64,000 nt of DNA from Actinomadura sp. KC345 (GTDB lineage Bacteria; Actinomycetota; Actinomycetes; Streptosporangiales; Streptosporangiaceae), in assembly GCF_004348515.1 (NCBI RefSeq), contig NZ_SMKH01000005.1:1-64000 (forward strand), given 5' to 3'. The translations under genes and the position numbers were made by a program. Each line of letters starts with the position of its first letter. Positions within the stretch are counted from its first letter, which is position 1. Below are positions 18,206 through 25,205 of the stretch, piece after piece. The notes beneath the pieces were generated by a model. The model had not been told where the DNA came from and ran no database searches. It worked only from the letters and a program-made list of their open reading frames with translations.

Positions 18206-19369
18206 TCAGGGGGCGGGTGCAGGGGCGGATGACTGCCGCCCCGCGTCCCACGCAGCAGCAGCCCGGCGGGCGATGTTGCGGGAGGCGTTGAGGTCTGCGT
18301 GCGCAACGACGCCGCAGCCCCGGCAGATGAACAAGGCCTGGCTCACCCGGTTGCGGCGGCTGCGGTGGCCGCAGTCGGCGCAGGATTGTGAGGTGTGGGC
18401 CGAGTCGACGAACACCACGGGGATTCCGGCGCGGCGGGCCTTGTAGGAGATGAAGGAGGCGAGCTGGGCGAAGGCCCAGGTGTGGAAGGCGGCCCGTTGG
18501 GGCTTTCGGTGCCGTACCCGGGAGCGGATGCCCGTCAAGTCTTCCAGGGCGATCCCGTACCCGGTGCGTTCAGCCTCGGCCACGATCCGTTTGGAGACGC
18601 AGTGGTTGATGTCGGTGGCGCGCCGCCGCTCCCTGCGGCGCTGCCGCTTCAGGACGCGTTTGGCGGCCTTCGTGCGCTTGTGCTGCAGCTTGCGTCGCAG
18701 TGCCGCCTGGCGGGCGCGGTGCCGGTTCAGCCCGCGCCCGGCCGCCCGGTACCCGCCCGAGGTGGTGGCGATGTTGACGATGCCCAGATCCACCCCCACG
18801 AACCCGCCAGGATCCTCGTTCAGGGGTTGTTCGGGGACGTCGACGGTGACCAGCAGCAGCCACTTGCCGTCCCGGCACAGCAGGTCCGACTCACCGCGCG
18901 GGCACCCGGCCAGCATCGTTCGCGCCCCGGCCGAGCAAGTGAAGGCGATGTCCTTGCACCGGCCCCGGACGGTCCAGATCGACACCGTGCCGGCGTCGGG
19001 CGCGATCGACAGGTTCCGCTGGTCGAACGGCTGCGCCGCATCCGCCCGGAACACGATCGGTTTCCCCTCGGCGCGGGCGCGGCGCCTGGAGCCGGGGCGG
19101 CCCAGGTTTCCCGCTTGGAGGTTGGTGTGCAGGGTGGTGTAGGCGTCGGCGACCTTCTTGATCACATGCTGGGCCGCTTGCGACCCGATCCCCGCCTCCC
19201 GCAACCCCCGGTAGGTGGCCTTGCGCAGATCGAAGTTGCGCGTCATGCCGGTGTCGAACGCGACCCGCGACACCCGGTTCGCCGCCGCGTTGCAGGCGTG
19301 CAGGGTCTCAGCCAGCGCGGCGGCCTGCACGGCCGTCGGCAACAGCTTGGCCTGCACCACCAACTTCAT
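18206..19369 (-). CDS. tnpB: RNA-guided endonuclease TnpB
   Basis: This 387-residue TnpB/OrfB protein appears complete and catalytically intact. The RuvC-like residues are Asp194 (VGVDLGIVN), Glu276 (ALEDLTGI) and Asp359 (HADLNASRN). The zinc-finger cysteines 330, 333, 349 and 352 are present. An Arg/Lys-rich helix region lies at 220-250. TnpB uses the omega RNA made from its element's right end to cut matching DNA. A TGCTATGGT extended -10 element lies close upstream of the ATG, so the mRNA leader would be very short. No transposase TnpA is found nearby. Confidence 0.93.
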   Translation of the reverse strand: MKLVVQAKLLPTAVQAAALAETLHACNAAANRVSRVAFDTGMTRNFDLRKATYRGLREAGIGSQAAQHVIKKVADAYTTLHTNLQAGNLGRPGSRRRARAEGKPIVFRADAAQPFDQRNLSIAPDAGTVSIWTVRGRCKDIAFTCSAGARTMLAGCPRGESDLLCRDGKWLLLVTVDVPEQPLNEDPGGFVGVDLGIVNIATTSGGYRAAGRGLNRHRARQAALRRKLQHKRTKAAKRVLKRQRRRERRRATDINHCVSKRIVAEAERTGYGIALEDLTGIRSRVRHRKPQRAAFHTWAFAQLASFISYKARRAGIPVVFVDSAHTSQSCADCGHRSRRNRVSQALFICRGCGVVAHADLNASRNIARRAAAAWDAGRQSSAPAPAP

Positions 19370-19464
19370 GGCGTGACCATAGCATTACCCACCGACAGTA
19401 CGTGCGTTACGCAACAACCGGCTCGGGCGGCGCTCGCGCGCCGTACACGAGGGAAGCGATTCCT

Positions 19465-19484
19465 CCCGGCCCTGAAGGACCGGG
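19465..19484. other. Second omega-RNA-like hairpin upstream of tnpB
   Basis: CCCGGCCC and GGACCGGG (19465-19472, 19477-19484) form an 8-bp stem around TGAA. Read on the minus strand the loop is TTCA and the single non-Watson-Crick pair becomes a G-U wobble, so the RNA form is on the same strand as tnpB. The design matches the hairpin at 18123-18142 but the sequence differs. It may be the left end, or the relic right end of another TnpB element. Confidence 0.45.
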
Positions 19485-19503
19485 GTTCCTCGCTAGAAGA
19501 TCG

Positions 19504-19554
19504 CTGAACGACGCCGAGGCGCAGCTCACCAAGGGGTACCGCGACAAAGAGTGA
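19504..19554 (+). pseudogene. C-terminal scrap, possibly of a sugar-binding protein
   Basis: Sixteen codons (LNDAEAQLTKGYRDKE) followed by a stop resemble the last helix of ABC solute-binding proteins. Nothing upstream continues the protein. The hairpin and TnpB element lie directly before it. Confidence 0.3.
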
Positions 19555-19572
19555 CCGCCGTACGCGGGTCGG

Positions 19573-20208
19573 TCAGGGCGCGTAGTTCATGACGTGGTCG
19601 TGCAGGAGCCGCGGCGCCTCCGGGTCCCGGCGGCGGAACGCCTCGATCAGGTCGGCGTGCTCGGCCGACTTGGAGTAGATCTCGGTGTGGTGGAGGCGCA
19701 GGGAGAGTGTCGTCCACAGCTCGATGCCGAGGCCCTCCCAGACCGAGACCAGCAGCCGGTTCTCCGCCGCTTCGACGATCTCGCGGTGGAAGGCGATGCT
19801 GAGGCGCATCTGCTCGTGCAGGTCGCCGTCGCGCGCGGCGTCGCCGAGCAGCCGGTTGTGCCCCTCCAGGGCGTCCAGGCAGGCGTCCGACAGGCGGGGC
19901 ACCGCCAGCTCCGCGGCGGTGCGCTCCAGCCCCGCGCGCACGGGGAAGATCTCGGCCAGGTCGCGCTCGGTGAACTCGCGGACGCGGGCGCCCCGGTTGG
20001 GCAGCGACTCGATCAGCCGCTGCGCCTCCAGCTGGCGCAGCGCCTCCCGGACCGGCCCCTGGCTCACGCCGAGTTCCGTGGCGATGCGGCGCTCGACGAT
20101 GCGCTCGCCCGGCTCCCAGCGGCCGGAGCTGATGCCGTCGACGATGAACTCGCGGATCTGGTCGGCGAGTCCGGTGCGGAGCAGCTGAGCTGGAATCGGC
20201 GCGTTCAC
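19573..20208 (-). CDS. GntR-family (FCD) regulator divergent from the pdh operon
   Basis: This 211-residue regulator has an N-terminal winged helix-turn-helix (ATELGVSQGPVREALRQLEA) and a C-terminal FCD effector domain. It is transcribed away from the pyruvate dehydrogenase-type operon. The shared intergenic region holds ATGATC-rich dyads suited to a GntR dimer. FCD proteins such as PdhR and LldR sense small carboxylic acids, so control by pyruvate or a related acid is plausible but inferred. The partly similar FCD fragment at 17895-18093 is a separate remnant. Confidence 0.88.
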   Translation of the reverse strand: MNAPIPAQLLRTGLADQIREFIVDGISSGRWEPGERIVERRIATELGVSQGPVREALRQLEAQRLIESLPNRGARVREFTERDLAEIFPVRAGLERTAAELAVPRLSDACLDALEGHNRLLGDAARDGDLHEQMRLSIAFHREIVEAAENRLLVSVWEGLGIELWTTLSLRLHHTEIYSKSAEHADLIEAFRRRDPEAPRLLHDHVMNYAP

Positions 20209-20245
20209 GGAACCTCATGTTAGACGCAGATTCGGTAAGTGGCCC

Positions 20246-20285
20246 TTGACGGGTACAATATGATCGATCATAGATCAATGATGAT
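20246..20285 (+). promoter_or_regulatory. pdh promoter with GATC-type dyad operator
   Basis: TTGACG (20246-20251) is followed 18 bases later by ATAGAT (20270-20275), giving a plausible promoter. The spacer holds the perfect palindrome TGATCGATCA (20261-20270), and further ATCAATGATGATC repeats follow to 20285. Such AT-rich GATC dyads stand out in this GC-rich DNA and are the likely site of the divergent GntR/FCD regulator. Confidence 0.5.
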
Positions 20286-20340
20286 CGGTGCGCACCGTGG
20301 TGATCCTACGGTGCCCGCCCCGGACGAAGGAAGGTCGCCG

Positions 20341-21480
20341 ATGGCCGAGACCGCCCAGTCGACCAGGAGGGCCGCCCCGGCCCGGAACCGGAGGACGCCC
20401 GGCGCCTCCCGCGCGAAGAAGCCCGCGCCGCCCGAGGCCACCGACACCTCCCCGGAGGGCCCCGGCCCGGCGGCGGACGCCGAGACGCTCGTGGGCTACT
20501 ACCGGCAGATGCTTCTGATCAGGCGGTTCGAGGAGCGCGCCGCCCGCGCCTACACCGAGGCCAAGATCGGTGGGTACTGCCACCTGAACCTCGGTGAAGA
20601 GGCCACGGTCGTCGGCCTGATGGCCGCGCTCCGCCCCTCCGACTACCTGTTCACCAACTACCGCGAGCACGGCTACGCCCTGGCCAAGGGCATCGGGGCC
20701 GACCGCGTCATGGCCGAGCTGTACGGCCGCTCGACCGGCGTGTCCAAGGGGTGGGGCGGGTCGATGCACCTGTTCGACGCCGAGGCGCGGCTGCTCGGCG
20801 GGTACGGCATCGTCGGCGGGCAGCTCCCCCTGGCCACCGGCGCCGCGCTCGCCGTCTCCTACAAGGGCGGCGACGACGTCGTCATGTGCCACATGGGCGA
20901 CGGGACGGCCGCGATCGGCGCGTTCCACGAGTCGCTGAACATCGCGGCGCTGTGGGACCTCCCCATCGTGTTCGTCGTGGTCAACAACGGGCTGGGGATG
21001 GGCACGACCGTCGAGAACTCCTCCGCCGAGCCCGAGCTGTTCCGGCGCGGCGCCGCGTACCGGATGGAGAGCGCCCGGGTGGACGGCACCGACGTGGCCG
21101 CGGTCCGGGACGCCGCCCGCACCGCCGTCGAACGCGCCCGCGCGGAGAGCAGGCCCTACCTCCTGGAGACCATGAGCCCGCGGCTGAAGGGCCACTCGGT
21201 CGTCGACCCGGCCCGCTACCGGTCCAAGGAGGAGAAGGAGGCCCTCAAGGCCGCCGACCCGCTGGCCCGCATGGCGCTCGACCTGGAGGAGGCCGGAATC
21301 CTCGGCCACGACGAGCGCGACCGCCTCGACGCCGAGGTCAAGGCCGAGGTCGACGCCGCCGCCGCGTTCGCCGACGAGAGCCCCGCCCCCGAGGTGTCGA
21401 CGCTGTTCGACTACACCTACGCCACCCCCGTCCCCGGCGACCTGCGCCGGATGCCCGCCGACCCCGTATTCCGTTCCTGA
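20341..21480 (+). CDS. pdhA: Pyruvate dehydrogenase-type E1 component, alpha subunit
   Basis: This thiamine-diphosphate-dependent 2-oxo acid dehydrogenase E1 alpha subunit has 379 residues. The ThDP motif GDGTAAIGAFHESLN...VVVNN and GWGGSMHLFD are present, as is the regulatory-loop region GHSVVDPARYR. This favours pyruvate over branched-chain acids, although acetoin dehydrogenase cannot be excluded. About 40 N-terminal residues are an Ala/Pro/Arg-rich extension. GAAGGAAGG is correctly spaced for ATG 20341, so a longer frame is rejected. It is first of three genes (E1alpha, E1beta, E2). No E3 gene is in the window. Confidence 0.9.
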   Translation: MAETAQSTRRAAPARNRRTPGASRAKKPAPPEATDTSPEGPGPAADAETLVGYYRQMLLIRRFEERAARAYTEAKIGGYCHLNLGEEATVVGLMAALRPSDYLFTNYREHGYALAKGIGADRVMAELYGRSTGVSKGWGGSMHLFDAEARLLGGYGIVGGQLPLATGAALAVSYKGGDDVVMCHMGDGTAAIGAFHESLNIAALWDLPIVFVVVNNGLGMGTTVENSSAEPELFRRGAAYRMESARVDGTDVAAVRDAARTAVERARAESRPYLLETMSPRLKGHSVVDPARYRSKEEKEALKAADPLARMALDLEEAGILGHDERDRLDAEVKAEVDAAAAFADESPAPEVSTLFDYTYATPVPGDLRRMPADPVFRS

Positions 21481-21491
21481 GGAGCACGCTC

Positions 21492-22541
21492 ATGGCAACG
21501 ATGACCTACCGCCAGGCGCTCCGGGACACCCTCCGCGCCGAGATGCTGCGGGACGACGACGTCTTCCTGATGGGGGAGGAGATCGGCCTCTTCGAGGGCT
21601 CCTACAAGATCACCGAGGGGCTGCTGAAGGAGTTCGGGCCGCGCCGCGTCCGCGACACCCCGATCGCCGAGGAGGGGTTCGTCGGCGCCGCGATCGGCGC
21701 CGCGATGCTCGGCCTGCGCCCGGTCGTGGAGATCATGACGATCAACTTCTCGCTGCTGGCGCTGGACCAGATCGTCAACCACGCCGCGAAGATCTACGGC
21801 ATGTTCGGCGGGCAGTCCAGCGTCCCGATGGTGATCCGCACCCCGGGCGGCGGGGGCCAGCAGCTCGGCGCGACGCACTCGCAGAACGTCGAGCTGTTCT
21901 ACTCGTTCATCCCCGGCCTGAAGGTCGTCGCGCCGTCCACGCCCGCCGAGGCGTCCGCGATGCTGAAGGCCGCGATCCGCGACGACGACCCGGTGCTGTT
22001 CCTGGAGAACCTCGCCCTCTACAACACCAAGGGCGAGATGCCCGGCCCGATCGAGGACGTCGAGCCCGCCGAGATCGGCCGCGCGGGCGTCGTCCGTCCC
22101 GGCACCGACATCACGATCATCGGCTACTCCCGCATGGCCCGCGTGGCCGCGGAGGTCGCCGAGACCCTGGCCGCCGAGGGCGTCTCCGCCGAGGTCGTGG
22201 ACCTGCGCAGCCTGCGCCCCCTCGACCGGCAGACCGTCGTGGACTCCGTCCGCAAGACGGGCTCGGCCGTGGTCGCCGAGGACGACTGGCTCACCTACGG
22301 CATCGGCGCCGAGATCGCGGCCACCATCCAGGAGGGCGCGTTCGACTGGCTGGACGCCCCGGTCCGCCGGGTCGCGATGGCCGAGGTGCCGCTCCCCTAC
22401 GCCAAGTCCCTGGAGACGGCGGCGCTGCCGTCCGCCGACTCCCTGCTCACCGCCGTCCGCGACACGCTCCGCGCGACCGGCCGTACCTCGTGGGGGACGC
22501 CCCCCACCCCCCCGCGATCAGTCCTGGAGCCCGCGTCATGA
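21492..22541 (+). CDS. pdhB: Pyruvate dehydrogenase-type E1 component, beta subunit
   Basis: This E1 beta subunit of 349 residues forms the alpha2beta2 decarboxylase with the preceding product. Family signatures include DTPIAEEGFVGAAIGAAMLG and RTPGGGGQQLGATHSQN. GAGGAG precedes the ATG and the gap to pdhA is 11 bases. The C-terminal 20 residues (TSWGTPPTPPRSVLEPAS) lie beyond the usual family end and are encoded by a C/G-run-rich stretch, so a late extension or frame slip there is possible. The stop overlaps the E2 start (ATGA). Confidence 0.9.
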   Translation: MATMTYRQALRDTLRAEMLRDDDVFLMGEEIGLFEGSYKITEGLLKEFGPRRVRDTPIAEEGFVGAAIGAAMLGLRPVVEIMTINFSLLALDQIVNHAAKIYGMFGGQSSVPMVIRTPGGGGQQLGATHSQNVELFYSFIPGLKVVAPSTPAEASAMLKAAIRDDDPVLFLENLALYNTKGEMPGPIEDVEPAEIGRAGVVRPGTDITIIGYSRMARVAAEVAETLAAEGVSAEVVDLRSLRPLDRQTVVDSVRKTGSAVVAEDDWLTYGIGAEIAATIQEGAFDWLDAPVRRVAMAEVPLPYAKSLETAALPSADSLLTAVRDTLRATGRTSWGTPPTPPRSVLEPAS

Positions 22542-23821
22542 CCGACATCCTCATGCCCCGCCTCTCCGACACCATGGAGGAGGGCGTCATCAGCTCCTGG
22601 CAGAAGCAGCCGGGGGACGAGATCGCGGTCGGCGACGTGCTCGTGGACATCGAGACCGACAAGGCGGTCATGGAGTACGAGGCGTACGAGGACGGCGTCC
22701 TCGACAAGATCCTCGTGGCCGAAGGCGAGACCGCCGCGATCGGTGCCCCCATCGCCGTGATCACTCCGGCCGGCGGCGCGGCACCCGCCGCCGCGCCGGA
22801 GCCCGCCGCCGAACCCGAACCGGCCGCCGCCCCGGAGCCCGCACCCGCACCCGCGCCCGCCGCCGAGGCGCCCGCGGCGCCCGCGACTCCGGCCCCCGCC
22901 GCGGGGCCCTCCGCCGGGACGTCCCGTCCCCCGTCGTCGCCGCTGGCCCGCAGGCTGGCCCGCGACCACGGCATCGACCTGACCGCGCTGAGCGGTTCGG
23001 GCCCCGGCGGACGCATCGTCCGCGCCGACATCGAGGCCGCGATACGGTCCACCGCACCCGCACCCGCACCCGCCGCTCCGGCTCCGGAGCCCGCCGCCGC
23101 GCCCGCAGCCCCGGCCAGGGCCCAGGCGGCCGAGGACCCGGACGTCGAGGCCGTTCCGCTGAACCGGTTCCGCAAGGTCGCGGCCAAGCGGCTGACCCAG
23201 AGCAAGCGCGAGGCCCCGCACTTCTACCTCGACCGCGAGGTGGACGCCGAGCCCCTGCTGGCGTTCCGCGCCACGCTGAACGAGGCGCTCGCTCCGTCCA
23301 AGGTCAGCGTGAACGACCTGATCGTGAAGGCGGCGGCGACCGCGCTCCGCGAGCATCCGGCCGTGAACGTCTCCTACACCGAGGAGAACCTGCTCTTCCA
23401 CAAGCGCGTCAACGTCGGCATCGCCGTGGCGGTCGAGGACGGCCTGCTCGTCCCCGTCATCAAGGACACCGACCGCAAGAGCGTCTCGCAGATCGGCCAG
23501 GAGACCCGCGAGCTGGCTGGCAAGGCGCGCGACGGCAAGCTCTCGCCCCCGGAGATGAGCGGCGGCACGTTCAGCGTGAGCAACCTCGGCATGTTCGGCG
23601 TGGACTCGTTCTCCGCGGTGATCAACCCGCCGGAGGCGGCGATCCTCGCCGTGGGCGCGGTCCGGGACGAGCCGGTCGTCCGCGACGGCCAGGTCGTCCC
23701 CGGCAAGCGCATGGCGGTGACCCTGTCGGTCGACCACCGCGCCACCGACGGCGCGACGGCCGCCAAGTTCCTGGACCGCCTCGCCACCCTCCTGGAGAAC
23801 CCACTCCTCATCGTGGCCTGA
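22538..23821 (+). CDS. pdhC: Dihydrolipoamide acyltransferase (E2)
   Basis: This E2 core of 427 residues has one lipoyl domain (1-80) with lipoyl Lys42 in ETDKAV. An Ala/Pro/Glu linker follows, then a peripheral-subunit-binding domain (SSPLARRLARDHGIDL...GRIVRADI), a second Ala/Pro linker and the catalytic domain. The active-site His400 and Asp404 lie in DHRATDG. It moves the acyl group from E1 to CoA. The ATG overlaps the E1 beta stop. Actinobacterial housekeeping pyruvate dehydrogenase normally uses a fused AceE E1, so this split E1 set is probably a specialised or conditional complex; that is inference. Confidence 0.92.
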   Translation: MTDILMPRLSDTMEEGVISSWQKQPGDEIAVGDVLVDIETDKAVMEYEAYEDGVLDKILVAEGETAAIGAPIAVITPAGGAAPAAAPEPAAEPEPAAAPEPAPAPAPAAEAPAAPATPAPAAGPSAGTSRPPSSPLARRLARDHGIDLTALSGSGPGGRIVRADIEAAIRSTAPAPAPAAPAPEPAAAPAAPARAQAAEDPDVEAVPLNRFRKVAAKRLTQSKREAPHFYLDREVDAEPLLAFRATLNEALAPSKVSVNDLIVKAAATALREHPAVNVSYTEENLLFHKRVNVGIAVAVEDGLLVPVIKDTDRKSVSQIGQETRELAGKARDGKLSPPEMSGGTFSVSNLGMFGVDSFSAVINPPEAAILAVGAVRDEPVVRDGQVVPGKRMAVTLSVDHRATDGATAAKFLDRLATLLENPLLIVA

Positions 23822-23851
23822 CACCCGACGGCGCCGCCCGGAACATACCGC

Positions 23852-23857
23852 TATATT
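23852..23857 (+). promoter_or_regulatory. -10 element for a leaderless mRNA
   Basis: TATATT ends six bases before the ATG at 23864. No ribosome-binding site is present, so the transcript probably begins at the start codon. Confidence 0.5.
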
Positions 23858-23863
23858 CGGCCG

Positions 23864-24451
23864 ATGCTCGACAACGTCCATGTCCGGGCGGTGCTGATCG
23901 CCGGGGGCACGCTGGCGCTGGCGGCGCTCGGGGCATGGATGGACGAGGGGATGGGGCGCGACACCCTCGGCATGCTCCTGATCGTCGTCGCCGCGCTGCT
24001 CTGCGGCCCCGGGACGTTCTGGGCCGTCGGGGCGTCCCCTCCGGGAGTCGCCGCCCTGTTCCTGGGAGCCGCGGGAGGGCTCCTGTTCGGTGTGGGGCTG
24101 TCGCTTGAGATCAACACCCATTTCCTTCGCGAGAACGGGATCGATGCCAGCTGCGGGAACGAACGGCGACTGGCGCCGCCCAGCGAGAACACGGAGCGGT
24201 GGCGGTTGGCGTGCCCCGGAGGCCGGTTCGCCGAGCTGAACACCCGCCGCCTGGACAGGGGACCCGACGGCCTGGTCCCGTTGCGGTACGACCCTCGGGG
24301 ACGCACCGATGCGGTCGAGGCCGAGACATGGGCCGACCGGAGCTCCAACCCCTGGCCCAGGCGGATGCTCGTCGGAGGGGCGCTCCTGGCAGTCGCCACC
24401 CCGGTCACGGCGGCATGGGCCGGCGCCTCCCTGGGTGCGCCGAAACGATGA
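23864..24451 (+). CDS. Small membrane protein of unknown function
   Basis: No family is recognised. The 195-residue product has three hydrophobic helices in the first 85 residues (VLIAGGTLALAALGAWM, GMLLIVVAALLCGPGTFWAV, VAALFLGAAGGLLFGVGLS). A polar region with two Cys (GIDASCGNERR, RLACPGG) follows, and a fourth helix lies near the C-terminus (MLVGGALLAVATPVTAAW). The polar loop may lie outside, with a possible disulfide. Codon use matches a real gene, and a -10 element suggests leaderless expression. It stands alone between pdhC and pnuC. Confidence 0.7.
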   Translation: MLDNVHVRAVLIAGGTLALAALGAWMDEGMGRDTLGMLLIVVAALLCGPGTFWAVGASPPGVAALFLGAAGGLLFGVGLSLEINTHFLRENGIDASCGNERRLAPPSENTERWRLACPGGRFAELNTRRLDRGPDGLVPLRYDPRGRTDAVEAETWADRSSNPWPRRMLVGGALLAVATPVTAAWAGASLGAPKR

Positions 24452-24516
24452 GCGCCGGGTAACCCGGTGCCCATCGCGGCCCGCCGCGCGTCCTCCTCAG
24501 CCCTGGACGACCGCAT

Positions 24517-24535
24517 TGTCGTCTCTCTGACGACA
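24517..24535. promoter_or_regulatory. Inverted repeat before pnuC
   Basis: TGTCGTC and GACGACA form a perfect 7-bp inverted repeat with a five-base spacer, 17 bases before the pnuC start. Its position suits a repressor site for NAD-salvage control, for example NrtR-like. The regulator is not identified in the window. Confidence 0.5.
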
Positions 24536-24551
24536 TGTGATCATTGCTGGC

Positions 24552-25205
24552 ATGTCGGTGAACATCCCGCTGGGCCCGCTGCTCGACCCCGCCTTCCATG
24601 TGGGCTCCGTGCCCACCACGTGGGCGGAGCTCCTCGGCTTCGCGACCGGCGCGGTCAACGTGTGGCTCGTCGTCCGGCAGAACATCCTGAACTGGCCGAT
24701 CGGCATTGCGAACGTGATCCTGCTCGGGCTGGTGTTCCTGGACGGCGGCCTCTACGCCGACTCCGGCCTCCAGGTCTTCTACATCGCGCTCCAGTCGTAC
24801 GGATGGTGGGTGTGGCTGTACGGTGGGGACGGCCGCGACAACCTCCCGGTGAGGCGCACACGGCGCGACGAGTGGGCGGCCCTGATCGTGGCGGGCGCGG
24901 CGGCCACCGCGCTCCTGACCTGGGCTCTGTCGGCCTGGACGGACTCGACCGTGGCGTTCTGGGACGCCCTCACCACCGCGATCTCTCTCATGGCCGTCTA
25001 CGGGCAGTCGCGCAAGCTGCTGGAGTCGTGGTGGCTGTGGATCACCGCCGACCTCGTCTACATCCCCCTGTACTTCCATAAGGATCTGAAGCTGACGAGC
25101 GTCCTGTACGTCGTCTTCCTGACGCTGTGCGTGTTCGGCCTGCTGGCCTGGCGCCGCGACCTGCGCTCCCGGCCGGCCGGCGACCCCGCCCCCGTGGCCG
25201 CATGA
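24552..25205 (+). CDS. pnuC: Nicotinamide riboside transporter PnuC
   Basis: This membrane transporter has 217 residues and seven or so helices. PnuC hallmarks are visible: WLVVRQNILNWPIGIANVIL, LQSYGWWVWLYGG, and the late WWLWITADLVYIPLY. It facilitates uptake of nicotinamide riboside, which the NadR-like enzyme encoded next would phosphorylate and trap. The start is uncertain: ATG 24552 is preferred, and GTG 24537 is in frame but inside the inverted-repeat region. The ATGA overlap with the next gene shows coupling. Confidence 0.9.
   Translation: MSVNIPLGPLLDPAFHVGSVPTTWAELLGFATGAVNVWLVVRQNILNWPIGIANVILLGLVFLDGGLYADSGLQVFYIALQSYGWWVWLYGGDGRDNLPVRRTRRDEWAALIVAGAAATALLTWALSAWTDSTVAFWDALTTAISLMAVYGQSRKLLESWWLWITADLVYIPLYFHKDLKLTSVLYVVFLTLCVFGLLAWRRDLRSRPAGDPAPVAA

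Larger units (their letters stand above)
18113..19460 (-). mobile_element. TnpB-only IS200/IS605-type element
   Basis: This is an element of the IS1341-like class with a tnpB gene and no tnpA in the window. The right end is placed near the hairpin at 18123-18142. The left end is uncertain and lies somewhere between the tnpB promoter and the second hairpin at 19465-19484. No target duplication is expected for this family. The flanks on both sides are gene fragments. Confidence 0.6.
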
